The translations under genes were made by a program, and so were the position numbers. The notes beneath the pieces were generated by a model. That model was not told where the DNA came from, made no database searches, and saw only the letters and a program-made list of their open reading frames with translations. From positions 62,001 through 126,000 of the forward strand of contig NZ_JADNRA010000032.1 in NCBI RefSeq assembly GCF_015709525.1: a DNA stretch of 64,000 nucleotides, given 5' to 3'. Shown piece by piece: positions 8,553 through 20,098 of the stretch. Positions within the stretch are counted from its first letter, which is position 1. Each line of letters opens with the position of its first letter. This DNA comes from Methylocystis sp. L43 (GTDB lineage Bacteria > Pseudomonadota > Alphaproteobacteria > Rhizobiales > Beijerinckiaceae).

Positions 8553-8915
8553 ATGCCGCTGCTCGAACAATATCTGCCGCTGGTGATCTTCATCGCCCTA
8601 TCGGCTGTGATTGCCGGCGCATTGCTCGTTGCGCCCTTCCTGCTGGCGTTCAAGGCGCCGGACCCCGAAAAGCTCTCCGCCTATGAATGCGGCTTCAATC
8701 CCTTCAATGACGCGCGCATGAAATTCGACGTGCGCTTCTATCTCGTCTCTCTGCTTTTCATCGTCTTCGATCTTGAAGTGGCCTTTCTCTTTCCCTGGGC
8801 GGTGGCCTTCAAGGAAGCGGGCGCCTTCGGCTTCTGGTCGATGATGGCGTTCCTGGGCGTGCTCACCGTCGGCTTCGTCTACGAGTGGCGCAAGGGAGCT
8901 CTGGAATGGGACTGA
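8553..8915 (+). CDS. nuoA: NADH-quinone oxidoreductase subunit A
   Basis: A 120-residue membrane subunit of respiratory complex I. Three membrane helices are visible (about 8-30, 62-82 and 90-110). The conserved loop [24 protein letters not shown] contains the cysteine typical of ND3/NuoA, and [10 protein letters not shown] follows in the second helix. It opens a complete 14-gene nuo operon that runs to 23053. Its end overlaps nuoB by 10 bp, implying translational coupling. I see no textbook promoter in the 184 bp upstream. Confidence 0.95.
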   Translation: MPLLEQYLPLVIFIALSAVIAGALLVAPFLLAFKAPDPEKLSAYECGFNPFNDARMKFDVRFYLVSLLFIVFDLEVAFLFPWAVAFKEAGAFGFWSMMAFLGVLTVGFVYEWRKGALEWD

Positions 8916-9496
8916 TCGAGAAGGAAGGCGTGCGCCAGACTCTGATCGCGCCGCAGCCCAAGGGACTGATCGATCCGCGCACCGGCAAGCCTGTCGGCTC
9001 GGACGACCCGTTCTTTCTGCATCTCAACGACGAACTCGCCGACAAGGGTTTTTTCGTCACCGCCACGGACGACGTCATCAATTGGGCGCGCACCGGCTCG
9101 CTGATGTGGATGACGTTCGGTCTCGCCTGCTGCGCTGTTGAGATGATCCAGGCGGCGATGCCGCGCTATGATCTGGAGCGCTTCGGTTTTGCGCCGCGCG
9201 CGAGCCCGCGTCAGTCCGACTGCATCATCATCGCCGGCACGCTGACGAACAAAATGGCGCCGGCGATGCGCAAGGTCTACGACCAGATGCCGGAGCCGCG
9301 CTACGTGATCTCGATGGGCTCCTGCGCCAACGGCGGCGGCTACTATCACTATTCCTATTCAGTGGTGCGCGGCTGCGATCGCATCATTCCGGTCGACATC
9401 TATGTGCCGGGATGCCCGCCTTCGGCGGAGGCGCTCGTCTACGGCATGCTGCTGTTGCAGAAGAAAATCCGGCGCACGGGCACGATCGAGCGCTAA
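8906..9496 (+). CDS. nuoB: NADH-quinone oxidoreductase subunit B
   Basis: A 196-residue peripheral subunit from the ATG at 8906, preceded by GGGAG and lying inside the end of nuoA. It binds the terminal iron-sulfur cluster N2. The tandem cysteines are in [10 protein letters not shown], and further ligands lie in [12 protein letters not shown] and [11 protein letters not shown]. It hands electrons to quinone together with NuoD. The gene is followed by a 160-bp gap holding a palindromic repeat before nuoC. Confidence 0.96.
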   Translation: MGLIEKEGVRQTLIAPQPKGLIDPRTGKPVGSDDPFFLHLNDELADKGFFVTATDDVINWARTGSLMWMTFGLACCAVEMIQAAMPRYDLERFGFAPRASPRQSDCIIIAGTLTNKMAPAMRKVYDQMPEPRYVISMGSCANGGGYYHYSYSVVRGCDRIIPVDIYVPGCPPSAEALVYGMLLLQKKIRRTGTIER

Positions 9497-9525
9497 CGAC
9501 GCGAAACTGAGGAGTTGTCCGCTCT

Positions 9526-9627
9526 CGTCCTTCGAGACGCCCGCTCGCGCGGGCTCCTCAGGGTGAGGTCGGGTCAAGCACTTCGCTCATCCTGAGGAGG
9601 CGGCGCAGCCGCCGTCTCGAAGGACGG
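9526..9627. repeat. Dispersed palindromic repeat family A, inside the nuo operon
   Basis: An element of about 100 bp bounded by CGTCCTTCGAGACG at the left and its exact reverse complement CGTCTCGAAGGACG at 9614-9627. Inner parts read CTCCTCAGGGTGAGG and CTCATCCTGAGGAGG. The whole can fold into one long imperfect hairpin. Related copies are at 38020-38121 and 46638-46755. It sits between nuoB and nuoC, where a strong RNA hairpin could affect mRNA stability or subunit stoichiometry. Confidence 0.85.
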
Positions 9628-9656
9628 GGGAAGGGCGGCAGGCCAAGGAATTTAGA

Positions 9657-10259
9657 ATGTCGGCTGAGTTGGAAGCTCTCGGCGCTAAAATCAGCGGCGC
9701 CTTGCCCGGCGCGGTGACGGAGGTGAAGGTCGCCTATGGCGAACTTACGCTGACGGTCATGCGCGACCGCTGGCTCGAGGTCGCCGCCCATCTGCGCGAC
9801 AGCCCCGACTGCCTCTTCGTGTGTTTCATCGACGTGACGGCGGCGGATTACCCGCAGCGGGCCGAGCGTTTCGAGGTCGTCGCGCATCTGCTCTCGCCCA
9901 AATACAACCGCCGTATCCGCATCAAGACGCCGGCGTCGGAAGAAACGCCTGTCGCCTCGCTCGTCACGCTCTATCCCGGCGCCGACTGGTTCGAGCGCGA
10001 GACTTACGATCTCTTCGGCGTGATCTTTTCCGGCCATCCAGATCTGCGCCGCATCATGACCGACTACGGCTTCGACGGTCATCCGCTGCGCAAGGACTTC
10101 CCGATGACGGGCTTCGTCGAGGTGCGCTACGACGACGAGCAGAAGCGCGTCGTCTATGAGCCGGTGCGCCTCAGCCAGGAATACCGCAACTTTGAATTCC
10201 TCTCGCCCTGGGAGGGCGTGCACTACGACCTTCCCGGCGACGAGAAGGCGAGCAAGTGA
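9657..10259 (+). CDS. nuoC: NADH-quinone oxidoreductase subunit C
   Basis: A 200-residue hydrophilic subunit of complex I, equivalent to the 30-kDa subunit. The signature is [23 protein letters not shown], followed by [23 protein letters not shown]. nuoC and nuoD are separate genes here, not fused as in Escherichia coli. The ATG follows AAGGAATTTAG, a clear ribosome site just downstream of the intergenic repeat. Ten bases separate its stop from nuoD. Confidence 0.95.
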   Translation: MSAELEALGAKISGALPGAVTEVKVAYGELTLTVMRDRWLEVAAHLRDSPDCLFVCFIDVTAADYPQRAERFEVVAHLLSPKYNRRIRIKTPASEETPVASLVTLYPGADWFERETYDLFGVIFSGHPDLRRIMTDYGFDGHPLRKDFPMTGFVEVRYDDEQKRVVYEPVRLSQEYRNFEFLSPWEGVHYDLPGDEKASK

Positions 10260-10269
10260 GCGCGTCGAG

Positions 10270-11490
10270 ATGAACGATCAAACCCCCGCGCCGGCGAAGC
10301 CCGAATCACAGGGTCTGCGTAACTTCAACATCAACTTCGGCCCGCAGCATCCGGCGGCCCATGGCGTGCTGCGCCTGATCCTCGAACTCGACGGCGAGGT
10401 CGTCGAGCGCGTCGATCCGCATGTGGGCTTCCTGCATCGCGGCACCGAAAAGCTGATGGAGTCGCGCACCTATCTGCAGAACGTGCCCTATTTCGATCGG
10501 CTCGATTATTGCGCGCCGATGAACCAGGAACACGCCTTCTGCCTGGCGATCGAGCGTCTGCTCGGCGTTGAAGTGCCGCGCCGCGGCCAGCTCATTCGCG
10601 TGCTTTACGCCGAAATCGGCCGGCTGCTCTCGCATCTGCTCAACGTCACCTCGCAGGCGATGGACGTCGGCGCGCTCACTCCCCCGCTCTGGGGCTATGA
10701 AGAGCGCGAAAAGCTGATGGTGTTCTATGAGCGCGCTTCGGGCGCGCGCATGCACGCCAATTATTTCCGGCCCGGCGGCGTCGCGCGTGACCTGCCCGAC
10801 CAGCTCGTCGAGGATATCGGCGCCTTTTGCGATCCGTTCCTCAAGGTCGTCGAAGATCTCGATGAACTCTTCATCGGCAACCGCATCTTCAAGCAGCGCA
10901 ACGTCGACATCGGCGTCATCTCTTTGGAAGACGCCTGGAAATGGGGCTTCTCGGGGGTGATGGTGCGCGGCTCGGGCGCCGCCTGGGATCTGCGCAAGGC
11001 GCAGCCTTACGAATGCTACGAGGAGATGGAGTTCGACATCCCGGTCGGCAAGCATGGCGATTGCTACGACCGCGCCGTGATCCGCATGGAGGAGATGCGG
11101 CAGTCGACCTCGATCATGAAACAATGCGTCGAAAAGCTGATGCGCGCTGAAAACCGTGGCCCGGTGATGGCGCCCAATCATAAGATCACGCCGCCCTCGC
11201 GCGGCGAGATGAAGCGCTCGATGGAAGCCTTGATCCATCACTTCAAGCTCTTCACCGAAGGCTTCCATGTGCCCGAGGGCGAAGTCTACGCCGCGGTCGA
11301 GGCGCCCAAAGGCGAATTCGGCGTCTATCTCGTGTCTGACGGCGGCGATAAGCCGTATCGCTGCAAGATTCGCGCGCCGGGCTTCGCGCATTTGTCCGCC
11401 ATGGATTTTCTCTGCAAGAACCACATGCTCGCCGATGTCTCGGCGATTCTGGGTTCGCTCGACATCGTGTTCGGGGAGGTCGATCGCTAA
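10270..11490 (+). CDS. nuoD: NADH-quinone oxidoreductase subunit D
   Basis: A 406-residue subunit (49-kDa homologue) that forms the quinone pocket with NuoB. The start at 10270 was chosen because family conservation begins at [18 protein letters not shown], shortly after [10 protein letters not shown]; the open frame extends upstream only inside nuoC. Other landmarks are [31 protein letters not shown], and the C-terminal [13 protein letters not shown]. The stop overlaps the nuoE start by one base (TAATG). Confidence 0.96.
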   Translation: MNDQTPAPAKPESQGLRNFNINFGPQHPAAHGVLRLILELDGEVVERVDPHVGFLHRGTEKLMESRTYLQNVPYFDRLDYCAPMNQEHAFCLAIERLLGVEVPRRGQLIRVLYAEIGRLLSHLLNVTSQAMDVGALTPPLWGYEEREKLMVFYERASGARMHANYFRPGGVARDLPDQLVEDIGAFCDPFLKVVEDLDELFIGNRIFKQRNVDIGVISLEDAWKWGFSGVMVRGSGAAWDLRKAQPYECYEEMEFDIPVGKHGDCYDRAVIRMEEMRQSTSIMKQCVEKLMRAENRGPVMAPNHKITPPSRGEMKRSMEALIHHFKLFTEGFHVPEGEVYAAVEAPKGEFGVYLVSDGGDKPYRCKIRAPGFAHLSAMDFLCKNHMLADVSAILGSLDIVFGEVDR

Positions 11491-12104
11491 TGTCCGTCCG
11501 TCGTCTCGCCGAAAAACAGACAGAGAGCTTCGAATTCACGCCCGAAAACAAGGCGTGGCTCGAGAAGCAGATCGCCAAATATCCCGACGGCCGCCAGGCC
11601 TCGATGGTCGTGCCGGCGCTGTGGCAGGCGCAAAAGCAGCATGACAATTGGTTGTCGCAGGCGGCGATCGAAAAAGTCGCGGACGCGCTCGGCATGGCGA
11701 AAATCCGCGTGCTCGAGATCGCGACCTTCTATTCGATGTTCAATCTGGAGCCCGTCGGCAAATATTTCATCCAGCTTTGCGGCACGACGCCGTGCCTGCT
11801 CGCCGGCTCGGATGAGATCATTGACGTGCTGCATCGCCGGGTCGGCCCTCAGCGGCGCGTGACCGACGACGGGCTGTTTTCCTGGCTCGAGGTCGAGTGC
11901 CTCGGCGCGTGCTGCAACGCGCCGATGGTGCAGATCAACGACGACTATTACGAGGATCTGACCGCCGAGAATTTCGAGAAGCTTCTCGACAATCTCGCCG
12001 CGGGTCGCCCGGTGAAAATCGGCTCGCAAATCGGGCGCGTCTCTTCGGAGCCGGTTGGCAAGCTGACGAGTCTGACGTCGCTTTACGGCGACGGCGCGAA
12101 GTAG
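11490..12104 (+). CDS. nuoE: NADH-quinone oxidoreductase subunit E
   Basis: A 204-residue subunit of the NADH-oxidising module carrying a thioredoxin-like [2Fe-2S] cluster (N1a). The four cysteines are in [14 protein letters not shown] and [12 protein letters not shown]. An alanine- and serine-rich C-terminal tail extends past the usual domain. It overlaps nuoD by one base and precedes nuoF by 20 bp. Confidence 0.95.
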   Translation: MSVRRLAEKQTESFEFTPENKAWLEKQIAKYPDGRQASMVVPALWQAQKQHDNWLSQAAIEKVADALGMAKIRVLEIATFYSMFNLEPVGKYFIQLCGTTPCLLAGSDEIIDVLHRRVGPQRRVTDDGLFSWLEVECLGACCNAPMVQINDDYYEDLTAENFEKLLDNLAAGRPVKIGSQIGRVSSEPVGKLTSLTSLYGDGAK

Positions 12105-12124
12105 CAGAGGGAAGAGAAGAAACC

Positions 12125-13429
12125 ATGCTTTCCGACGCCGATCGCATTTTCACCAACCTTTATGGCCTGGGCGACAGATCGCTTGCCGGCGCGCGAAAGC
12201 GCGGGCAGTGGGACAACACCAAGGCGCTGCTCGACAAGGGCCGCGACTCGATCATCAATGAGATCAAGGCGTCGGGTTTGCGCGGGCGTGGCGGCGCCGG
12301 GTTTTCGACAGGCCTGAAATGGTCCTTCATGCCGAAGGAAATCGATCCCAAGCGGCCGCATTATCTCGTCATCAACGCCGACGAGTCGGAGCCCGGCACG
12401 TGCAAGGATCGCGAGATCATGCGCAACGATCCGCATACGCTGGTCGAAGGCGCGCTCATCGCGAGCTTCGCCATGGGCGCGCATGCCTGTTACATTTACA
12501 TTCGCGGCGAGTTCATCGCCGAGCGCGTCGCGCTCCAGAAAGCCGTCGACGAAGCCTATGACGCGCGGCTGATCGGCAAGAACAATATTCACGGCTATCC
12601 GTTCGATCTCTACGTCCATCATGGCGCGGGCGCTTATATTTGCGGCGAAGAGACCGCGCTGCTTGAAAGCCTCGAAGGCAAGAAGGGCATGCCGCGGTTA
12701 AAGCCGCCGTTTCCGGCCAATGTCGGTCTCTATGGCTGTCCGACGACGGTCAATAACGTCGAATCGATCGCCGTCGCGCCGACCATCCTGCGCCGCGGCG
12801 CCGCCTGGTTCGCCGGCATCGGCAAGCCCAACAACACCGGCACCAAGCTCTTTTCGATTTCCGGCCACGTCAATCGGCCGTGCAATGTCGAAGAGGCGAT
12901 GTCGATCCCGTTTCGCGAATTGATCGAGACCCATTGCGGCGGCGTGCGCGGCGGCTGGGACAATCTGCTTGCGGTCATTCCCGGCGGTTCATCGGTGCGT
13001 TGCGTGCCCTCCAAGGAGATCGTCGATTGCCCGATGGATTTCGACAGTCTGGTCGCCCTGAAGTCGGGCCTTGGCACGGCGGCGGTGATCGTCATGGACA
13101 AATCGACCGACATCATCCGCGCCATCGCGCGTTTGTCATATTTTTATAAGCATGAGAGCTGCGGCCAGTGCACGCCCTGCCGCGAGGGCACCGGCTGGAT
13201 GTGGCGCGTTTTGCAACGCATGGTCGAAGGCCGCGCGCACCGACGAGAAATCGACATGCTGTTCGATGTGTCAAAGCAGATCGAAGGCCACACGATCTGC
13301 GCGCTTGGCGACGCCGCGGCCTGGCCGGTCCAGGGACTCATTACGCATTTCCGCGACGTGATCGAGAAGCGCATTGATCAATATGCGGCCAATCCGCATC
13401 CCGATCCGATCCGCGTGGCGGCCGAGTGA
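12125..13429 (+). CDS. nuoF: NADH-quinone oxidoreductase subunit F
   Basis: A 434-residue NADH- and FMN-binding subunit. It starts at the ATG at 12125 behind GGGAAGAG; the longer frame upstream only repeats nuoE sequence. The glycine-rich nucleotide site is [16 protein letters not shown], followed by [13 protein letters not shown] and [17 protein letters not shown]. The cluster N3 ligands are in [11 protein letters not shown] with a downstream cysteine in HTICALGDA. It takes hydride from NADH and passes electrons to the iron-sulfur chain. Confidence 0.96.
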   Translation: MLSDADRIFTNLYGLGDRSLAGARKRGQWDNTKALLDKGRDSIINEIKASGLRGRGGAGFSTGLKWSFMPKEIDPKRPHYLVINADESEPGTCKDREIMRNDPHTLVEGALIASFAMGAHACYIYIRGEFIAERVALQKAVDEAYDARLIGKNNIHGYPFDLYVHHGAGAYICGEETALLESLEGKKGMPRLKPPFPANVGLYGCPTTVNNVESIAVAPTILRRGAAWFAGIGKPNNTGTKLFSISGHVNRPCNVEEAMSIPFRELIETHCGGVRGGWDNLLAVIPGGSSVRCVPSKEIVDCPMDFDSLVALKSGLGTAAVIVMDKSTDIIRAIARLSYFYKHESCGQCTPCREGTGWMWRVLQRMVEGRAHRREIDMLFDVSKQIEGHTICALGDAAAWPVQGLITHFRDVIEKRIDQYAANPHPDPIRVAAE

Positions 13430-13463
13430 TGATCGAACCCATCGAGACTTCGGGGAGAGCGAA

Positions 13464-15524
13464 GTGACCAAGATTCTCGTCGATGGCGTCGAAGTGGACG
13501 TGCCCGGGGATTTCACCCTGCTGCAGGCCTGCGAGCAGGCCGGCGCTGAGATTCCGCGCTTTTGCTATCACGAGCGCCTGTCGATCGCCGGCAACTGCCG
13601 CATGTGCCTCGTCGAGGTGAAGGGTGGGCCGCCGAAGCCGCAGGCGTCCTGCGCCATGTCGGTGAAGGATTTGCGCCCCGGTCCGAACGGCGCGCCGCCG
13701 GAAGTCCTCACCAAGTCGCCGATGGTGAAGAAGGCGCGCGAAGGGGTGATGGAGTTCTTGCTGATCAACCATCCGCTGGATTGCCCGATCTGCGATCAGG
13801 GCGGCGAATGCGATCTGCAGGATCAGGCGCTGGTCTTTGGAGTCGACAGCTCGCGTTTTCATGAAAACAAGCGCGCGGTCGAAGACAAATATATAGGCGT
13901 CCTGGTCAAGACCGAGATGAACCGCTGCATCCATTGCACGCGTTGCGTCCGCTTCACGGCGGAGGTCGCCGGCACGGGAGACATGGGCGCGATCGGCCGC
14001 GGCGAAGATATGGAGATCACCACCTATCTCGAAAGCGCGATGACCTCCGAGCTGCAGGGCAATGTCGCGGATCTCTGTCCGGTCGGCGCGCTGCTGCCCA
14101 AGCCGCAAAGCTTCCGTGGCCGTCCCTGGGAATATCAGAAGACCGAGACGATCGACGTCATGGACGCGCTTGGCTCGGCGATTCGCGTCGACTCGCGCGG
14201 CCGTGAAGTCATGCGCATTCTGCCGCGCATCAACGACCTCGTGAATGAGGAGTGGATTTCCGACAAGACGCGCCAGATCGTCGATGGTCTCAGGACCCAG
14301 CGCCTTGATCGCCCCTATATCCGCGAGAACGGCCGGCTGCGTCCGGCCTCCTGGCAGGAGGCGCTCGCCGCCGTCGCCGCCAAAACCAAGGCGACGTCCG
14401 CGTCGCGCATCGGCGCGCTCGTCGGCGATCTTGCCGCGGTCGAAGAGACCTTCGCGTTGAAGCTGCTCGCCGAGCAGCTTGGAACGCCCAATCTCGATTG
14501 CCGCCAGGACGGCGCGAAACTCGATCCGAAATTCGGCCGGGCCTCTTATCTCTTCAATGCAACGGTCGCGGGGATCGAGCAGGCGGGCGCCGCGCTCATC
14601 ATTGGCGCCAATCCGCGCAAGGAAGCGCCAGTGCTCAATGCGCGACTCCGCAAGCGCTGGCTCAGAGGCGACTTCAAGATCTCGCTTGTCGGCGAGCGCG
14701 CCGATCTCACCTACGACTACGACTATCTCGGGGCCGGGCCGGAATCGCTTCTGCAGTTCATCCGCTCGGCAAAGCCGGTCGAGAAGCTGCTGGTCATCGT
14801 CGGGCAGGGCGCTCTGGCGCGCGACGACGGCGAGGCGGCGCTCACGCTCGCCGCTCAGGCCGCGCAAAGGCTCGGCGGTCTCAGCGACGGCTGGAACGGC
14901 TTCTCGGTCCTGCATACGGCGGCCGCGCGCGTCGGCGCGCTCGATCTCGGCTTCACGCCGGGCGCTGGCGGTTTGGATGCGCGCGCGATGGCGAAGGCCG
15001 GCGCGCTCGATCTCATCTTCAACCTCGGGGCCGATGAAATCGCCATCGAACCCGGCGCCTTCGTGGTTTACATCGGCACGCATGGCGATCGCGGCGCGCA
15101 TCGCGCCGACGTGATCCTGCCCGGCGCCGCCTATACGGAAAAGTCCGGGCTTTACGTCAATACGGAAGGCCGCGTGCAGCGCGCCTTCCGCGTGGTGTTT
15201 CCCCCGGGGGAAGCGCGTGAGGATTGGGCGGTCCTGCGTGCGCTTTCCGGCGCGCTCGGCGCGCCGCTGCCCTTCGACTCGCTTGCGGCGTTGCGCCGGC
15301 TGCTCTTTGAAACCCACCCCCACTTTGCGGAACTGGACGAAATTGCGCCCGGCGATCACGCGCAGGTCGTCGCTCTCGCCAACCATCCGGCCGTGGCGAT
15401 GAAGGATTCCTTCGCGACGGCGATCCAAAACTTCTACTTCACAAATCCGATCGCCCGCGCCTCGGCGGTCATGGCGGAATGTTCGGCGCTGGCGCAGGGC
15501 CGGCTTGCTCAGGCGGCGGAATAG
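13464..15524 (+). CDS. nuoG: NADH-quinone oxidoreductase subunit G
   Basis: A 686-residue iron-sulfur subunit from the GTG at 13464, which has GGGGAGAG upstream and directly begins [13 protein letters not shown]. The ferredoxin-like [2Fe-2S] site is [40 protein letters not shown] and the cluster-binding [12 protein letters not shown] follow. The remainder is a molybdopterin-oxidoreductase-like fold without a functional cofactor site, as is usual for alphaproteobacterial NuoG of this length. Confidence 0.95.
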   Translation: MTKILVDGVEVDVPGDFTLLQACEQAGAEIPRFCYHERLSIAGNCRMCLVEVKGGPPKPQASCAMSVKDLRPGPNGAPPEVLTKSPMVKKAREGVMEFLLINHPLDCPICDQGGECDLQDQALVFGVDSSRFHENKRAVEDKYIGVLVKTEMNRCIHCTRCVRFTAEVAGTGDMGAIGRGEDMEITTYLESAMTSELQGNVADLCPVGALLPKPQSFRGRPWEYQKTETIDVMDALGSAIRVDSRGREVMRILPRINDLVNEEWISDKTRQIVDGLRTQRLDRPYIRENGRLRPASWQEALAAVAAKTKATSASRIGALVGDLAAVEETFALKLLAEQLGTPNLDCRQDGAKLDPKFGRASYLFNATVAGIEQAGAALIIGANPRKEAPVLNARLRKRWLRGDFKISLVGERADLTYDYDYLGAGPESLLQFIRSAKPVEKLLVIVGQGALARDDGEAALTLAAQAAQRLGGLSDGWNGFSVLHTAAARVGALDLGFTPGAGGLDARAMAKAGALDLIFNLGADEIAIEPGAFVVYIGTHGDRGAHRADVILPGAAYTEKSGLYVNTEGRVQRAFRVVFPPGEAREDWAVLRALSGALGAPLPFDSLAALRRLLFETHPHFAELDEIAPGDHAQVVALANHPAVAMKDSFATAIQNFYFTNPIARASAVMAECSALAQGRLAQAAE

Positions 15525-15535
15525 GAGCTTTGGAC

Positions 15536-16585
15536 GTGAGCGACGGTTGGGCGAGCGCCATTTCGGATTTCTTCATCGCGTATCCGCTGCTTCTCGCGCT
15601 CGTGAAGAGCGTTCTGCTGGCGGTCGCGTTGCTCATCTATGTGGCCTATGTGATCCTCGCCGACCGCAAGATCTGGGCGGCGGTGCAGTTGCGCCGCGGA
15701 CCCAATGTCGTCGGACCCTGGGGGCTGCTGCAGAGCTTCGCGGACTTCCTCAAATTCGCGCTCAAGGAGCCGGTGATCCCGGACGTCGCCAACAAGGGCG
15801 TTTTCCTGTTCGCGCCCTTCATCATGGCGACGCTCTCGATCGCCGCCTGGGCCGTCATTCCGGTCGCCGACGGCTGGGCGGTCGGCGACATCAATGTCGG
15901 GATTCTTTATATTTTTGCGCTGTCCTCGCTCGGCGTCTATGGCGTCATCATGGGCGGCTGGGCGTCGAACTCGAAATATCCGTTCCTCTCGGCGCTCCGC
16001 TCGGCGGCGCAGATGGTTTCCTATGAAGTCTCGATCGGCTTCGTCATCATCACGGTGCTGCTCTGCGCCGGCTCGCTCAATCTGACAGACATCGTCAATG
16101 CGCAGGATACGCCCTACGGCATGGCCGGCTGGTATTGGCTGCGCCTCTTCCCGATGTTCGTCATCTTCTTCGTTTCGGCGCTCGCCGAGACCAATCGTCC
16201 GCCGTTCGATCTCGTGGAGGCGGAATCGGAACTCGTCGCCGGCTTCATGATCGAATATTCGGCGACGCCCTACGTTCTGTTCATGCTCGCCGAATATGTG
16301 GCGATCGTCACCATGTGCGCGCTGCTGACGATCCTGTTCTTTGGCGGCTGGCTGCCGCCGATCAAGATCGCGCCGTTCACCTACGTCCCGGGCGTGATCT
16401 GGTTCACGCTGAAGGTGAGCTTCTTTTTCTTCTTCTTCGCCATGGTGAAGGCTTTCGTGCCGCGCTATCGCTACGATCAGCTGATGCGTCTGGGCTGGAA
16501 AGTCTTCCTGCCGATCTCCCTCGCCATGGTCGTCATCGTCGCCGCCGTGCTGCAGTTTTGGCCGGCGGGACCGGCAGGCAGTTGA
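15536..16585 (+). CDS. nuoH: NADH-quinone oxidoreductase subunit H
   Basis: A 349-residue membrane subunit with about eight helices, equivalent to ND1. I chose the GTG at 15536, 12 bp after the nuoG stop and behind TAGGAGCT. The frame extends upstream into nuoG but without family character. Hallmarks are [24 protein letters not shown] and the quinone-loop block [23 protein letters not shown]. It connects the peripheral arm to the proton-pumping membrane arm. Confidence 0.95.
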   Translation: MSDGWASAISDFFIAYPLLLALVKSVLLAVALLIYVAYVILADRKIWAAVQLRRGPNVVGPWGLLQSFADFLKFALKEPVIPDVANKGVFLFAPFIMATLSIAAWAVIPVADGWAVGDINVGILYIFALSSLGVYGVIMGGWASNSKYPFLSALRSAAQMVSYEVSIGFVIITVLLCAGSLNLTDIVNAQDTPYGMAGWYWLRLFPMFVIFFVSALAETNRPPFDLVEAESELVAGFMIEYSATPYVLFMLAEYVAIVTMCALLTILFFGGWLPPIKIAPFTYVPGVIWFTLKVSFFFFFFAMVKAFVPRYRYDQLMRLGWKVFLPISLAMVVIVAAVLQFWPAGPAGS

Positions 16586-16592
16586 GGCCGTC

Positions 16593-17081
16593 ATGAAACT
16601 CGATCAAGCCGCCAAGTCGCTCTTCCTGACCGAATTCGTCGGCGCATTTCTGCTGTCGATGCGCTACTTCTTCAAGCCGAAGGCGACGATCAACTATCCG
16701 CACGAAAAGAATCCGCAGTCGCCGCGCTACCGCGGCGAGCATGCGCTGCGCCGCTATCCCAACGGCGAGGAGCGCTGCATCGCCTGCAAGCTGTGCGAGG
16801 CGATCTGTCCTGCGCAGGCGATCACCATCGAAGCCGGACCGCGCCGCAACGACGGCACCCGCCGCACGACGCGCTACGACATCGACATGGTCAAATGCAT
16901 CTATTGCGGCTACTGCCAAGAGGCCTGCCCGGTCGACGCCATCGTCGAGGGGCCCAATTCGGAATTCTCGGTCGAGACCCGCGAGGAGCTCTACTACAAC
17001 AAGGAGCGTCTGCTCGAGAACGGCGACCGCTGGGAGCGCGAGATCGCGCGCAACATCGCGATGGACGCGCAGTACAGGTAA
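16593..17081 (+). CDS. nuoI: NADH-quinone oxidoreductase subunit I
   Basis: A 162-residue ferredoxin-like subunit with two [4Fe-4S] motifs, [17 protein letters not shown] and [17 protein letters not shown], that hold clusters N6a and N6b. The N-terminal amphipathic segment ([19 protein letters not shown]) anchors it to the membrane arm. It lies 7 bp after nuoH. Length and motif spacing are normal for the family. Confidence 0.96.
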   Translation: MKLDQAAKSLFLTEFVGAFLLSMRYFFKPKATINYPHEKNPQSPRYRGEHALRRYPNGEERCIACKLCEAICPAQAITIEAGPRRNDGTRRTTRYDIDMVKCIYCGYCQEACPVDAIVEGPNSEFSVETREELYYNKERLLENGDRWEREIARNIAMDAQYR

Positions 17082-17133
17082 CAGCAAGAGACGCGAACGA
17101 ACACGCCGCATCGGCGCAGTAAGGACGAAGAAC

Positions 17134-17736
17134 GTGCAGGCCGTATTTTTCTACCTATTCGCCACGATCATGATCGCCTCGGCCGGCGTCGTGATCTTCG
17201 CGCGCAACCCGGTGCACTCGGTGCTCTTTCTCATCCTCGCTTTCTGCAATGGCGCGGGGCTGTTTCTGCTCGCCGGCGCGGAGTTCCTGGCGATGATCCT
17301 GATCGTCGTCTATGTCGGCGCGGTCGCGGTGCTGTTCCTGTTCGTCGTCATGATGCTCGACGTCGACTTCGCCGAGCTGAAGCAGGGATTCGCCAAATAT
17401 CTTCCAGTCGGCGTCGGGGTCGGCGTCGTCGTCCTCGCGGAATTGGGTTTCGTGGCGCTCGGCTGGAGTTCGGCGCCTTCGGCGGCAGACGCCGCCGCCA
17501 ATCCGATCATTCCGCAAATGAGCAACACCGCGGCGCTCGGCCAAATCCTCTATACGAAATATGTGATCTTCTTTCAGGCGTCCGCGCTTGTGCTGCTCAC
17601 CGCCATGATCGGCGCCATCGTGCTGACGCTGCATCACAAGCCCAACATCAAGCGGCAGAAGATCGCCGAGCAGAACGCCCGCACGCGCGAAAATGTGATC
17701 GAGATCAAGAAAGTTCCGTTTCGGACCGGCGTCTAA
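17134..17736 (+). CDS. nuoJ: NADH-quinone oxidoreductase subunit J
   Basis: A 200-residue membrane subunit (ND6 equivalent) with five helices. The GTG at 17134 follows TAAGGACG and gives [19 protein letters not shown], a typical NuoJ start. The conserved [20 protein letters not shown] helix is present. The C-terminus is hydrophilic and basic ([18 protein letters not shown]). The gene sits 52 bp after nuoI and 11 bp before nuoK. Confidence 0.94.
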   Translation: MQAVFFYLFATIMIASAGVVIFARNPVHSVLFLILAFCNGAGLFLLAGAEFLAMILIVVYVGAVAVLFLFVVMMLDVDFAELKQGFAKYLPVGVGVGVVVLAELGFVALGWSSAPSAADAAANPIIPQMSNTAALGQILYTKYVIFFQASALVLLTAMIGAIVLTLHHKPNIKRQKIAEQNARTRENVIEIKKVPFRTGV

Positions 17737-17747
17737 CGAGGACATCC

Positions 17748-18059
17748 ATGCTGACCATCGGCCTTACGCATTACCTCGTCGTCGCGGCGGTCCTGTTCAC
17801 GCTCGGCATCGCCGGCATCATCCTCAACCGCAAGAACATCATCGTCATTCTCATGTCGGTTGAGCTGATCCTGCTTGCGGTCAATCTGAACTTCGTCGCC
17901 TTCTCGCAGTCGCTCGCCGATTTGACGGGTCAGGTGTTCGCGCTCTTCGTGCTGACCGTCGCGGCGGCGGAGGCGGCGATCGGCCTCGCGATACTCGTCG
18001 CCTTCTATCGCAACCGCGGCACGATCGCCGTCGAAGACATCAATTCCTTGAAGGGCTGA
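17748..18059 (+). CDS. nuoK: NADH-quinone oxidoreductase subunit K
   Basis: A 103-residue subunit with three membrane helices, equivalent to ND4L. Typical blocks are [34 protein letters not shown] and [23 protein letters not shown], including the two intramembrane glutamates needed for proton transfer. It is 11 bp after nuoJ and 8 bp before nuoL. Confidence 0.95.
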   Translation: MLTIGLTHYLVVAAVLFTLGIAGIILNRKNIIVILMSVELILLAVNLNFVAFSQSLADLTGQVFALFVLTVAAAEAAIGLAILVAFYRNRGTIAVEDINSLKG

Positions 18060-18067
18060 CCCCAGCG

Positions 18068-20098
18068 ATGATTTACGCCATCGTCTTTCTTCCGCTTGTC
18101 GGCTTTCTGATCGCAGGCGCGCTCGGTCCTTGGATCGGGGTGCGCGCCTCGGAGTTCGTCACGACGGGCTTCTTGATGATCTGCGCCGTGCTGTCATGGA
18201 TCGTCTTCTTCGACGTCGCGCTCGGCCACGATCACGGCTATGCGCCGATTATCGGCAATTGGATGACCGTGGGCGACCTCAAGGTCGACTGGGCGCTGCG
18301 GGTCGACACGCTGACGGCGGTGATGCTCGTCGTCGTCAATACGGTGTCGAGCCTCGTGCATCTCTATTCTATCGGCTACATGCACGAGGATCCGGATCGC
18401 CCGCGCTTCTTCGCTTATCTGTCGCTGTTCACTTTCGCCATGCTGATGCTGGTGACGGCCGACAATCTCGTGCAGATGTTCTTTGGCTGGGAGGGCGTCG
18501 GTCTCGCGTCCTATCTGCTCATCGGCTTCTGGTATCAAAAGCCCTCCGCCAACGCCGCCGCGATCAAGGCCTTTGTCGTCAACCGCGTCGGCGATTTTGG
18601 CTTCGCGCTCGGGATTTTCCTCGTCTTTCAACTGACGAAGTCGCTGGGCTTTGAAGAGGTCTTCGCCGCCGTCCCGGGGCTTGCCGGCAAGACGATCCAT
18701 GTCTTCGGCATGGATGTCGACGCGTTGACGCTCGCCACCTTCCTGCTCTTCATCGGCGCGATGGGCAAGTCGGCGCAATTCCTGCTGCACACCTGGCTGC
18801 CGGACGCGATGGAAGGCCCGACGCCCGTCTCGGCGCTCATTCACGCTGCGACGATGGTGACGGCCGGCGTCTTCATGGTGGCGCGCCTTTCGCCGATTTT
18901 CGAATATGCGCCCGCGACTCTCGAATTCGTGACGCTGGTCGGGGCGGTCACGGCCATTTTCGCCGCGACGGTCGGCCTCGTGCAAAACGACATCAAGCGC
19001 GTCATCGCCTATTCGACCTGCTCGCAGCTCGGCTATATGTTCGTTGCGGAAGGCGTCGGCGCATATAGCATCGGCGTCTATCATCTTTTCACCCACGCCT
19101 TCTTCAAGGCGCTGCTGTTTCTCGGCGCGGGCTCCGTGATTCATGCCATGCATCACGAGCAGGACATGCGCAACATGGGCGGGTTGCGTAAGGACATTCC
19201 CTTCACCTTCGCGATGATGATCATCGGCACGCTCGCGCTCACGGGCTTCCCGTTCACCGCCGGTTTCTATTCCAAGGACGCGATCATCGAAGCGGCCTAC
19301 GCCGCGGGCGAACATCATCACGTCGCGATGTTCGCCTTTGTCGCGACCGTGGTCGCCGCCGGCCTGACGTCATTCTATTCCTGGCGCCTGGTGTTCATGA
19401 CCTTCTTTGGCGCCCGTAAGGACCATGCCGTTCAGACGGACCATGCGGATGAGGAGCCGACGGCGGCGGAATTAGCCCATGCGGATGGCGATCAAACCCA
19501 TCAGGATCATTCGCACGACCACGGCCATCACGCGCCGCACGAGGCGCCGATTGTCATGCTGGCGCCGCTGGCGGTGCTCGGTCTCGGCGCTCTCGGCGCG
19601 GGCATCGTCTTCGGCAAATACTTCATCGGCCATGATTACGATGAATTCTGGAAAGGCGCTCTCTTCACCGGCCGCGACAATCACATCATCCATAAGTTCC
19701 ACGACGTGGCTCTCGGCGTCGGTCTGGCGCCGACCGTGGTGATGGCTCTGGGCTTCGTCGTTGCGCTCTATTTCTATGTGCTGAAGCCGGGAACCGCGCA
19801 GGCGCTGGCGAGGACCTTCCCGCGTCTTTACCGGTTCCTGCTCAACAAATGGTATTTCGACGAGCTCTACGACTTCCTGTTCGTTCGGCCGGCCTTTGCG
19901 CTCGGCAGAATGTTCTGGAAGGGCGGCGACGGCGCGATCATCGACGGCCTCGGGCCGGACGGGGTGGCGGCGCGAGTCGCCGATGGCGCCAGGCTCGCCG
20001 TGCGCTTGCAGACCGGCTACGTCTATCACTACGCCTTCGCCATGCTCATCGGCGTCGCGGCGGTCGTCACCTATTTCATCGCCGGGGGGCTGCGCTGA
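18068..20098 (+). CDS. nuoL: NADH-quinone oxidoreductase subunit L
   Basis: A 676-residue antiporter-like proton-pumping subunit, the most distal of the membrane arm. The core has [50 protein letters not shown] and [34 protein letters not shown] loop at about residues 452-494 has some ten histidines (for example [15 protein letters not shown]) before helix ALLFTGRD and the long lateral-helix region. Its stop overlaps the nuoM start by one base. Confidence 0.95.
   Translation: MIYAIVFLPLVGFLIAGALGPWIGVRASEFVTTGFLMICAVLSWIVFFDVALGHDHGYAPIIGNWMTVGDLKVDWALRVDTLTAVMLVVVNTVSSLVHLYSIGYMHEDPDRPRFFAYLSLFTFAMLMLVTADNLVQMFFGWEGVGLASYLLIGFWYQKPSANAAAIKAFVVNRVGDFGFALGIFLVFQLTKSLGFEEVFAAVPGLAGKTIHVFGMDVDALTLATFLLFIGAMGKSAQFLLHTWLPDAMEGPTPVSALIHAATMVTAGVFMVARLSPIFEYAPATLEFVTLVGAVTAIFAATVGLVQNDIKRVIAYSTCSQLGYMFVAEGVGAYSIGVYHLFTHAFFKALLFLGAGSVIHAMHHEQDMRNMGGLRKDIPFTFAMMIIGTLALTGFPFTAGFYSKDAIIEAAYAAGEHHHVAMFAFVATVVAAGLTSFYSWRLVFMTFFGARKDHAVQTDHADEEPTAAELAHADGDQTHQDHSHDHGHHAPHEAPIVMLAPLAVLGLGALGAGIVFGKYFIGHDYDEFWKGALFTGRDNHIIHKFHDVALGVGLAPTVVMALGFVVALYFYVLKPGTAQALARTFPRLYRFLLNKWYFDELYDFLFVRPAFALGRMFWKGGDGAIIDGLGPDGVAARVADGARLAVRLQTGYVYHYAFAMLIGVAAVVTYFIAGGLR

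Noticed and set aside
13341-15428. A 695-codon open frame on the minus strand opposite nuoG
   Set aside because: It is the antisense shadow of nuoG in GC-rich DNA, arginine- and aspartate-rich with no family character.
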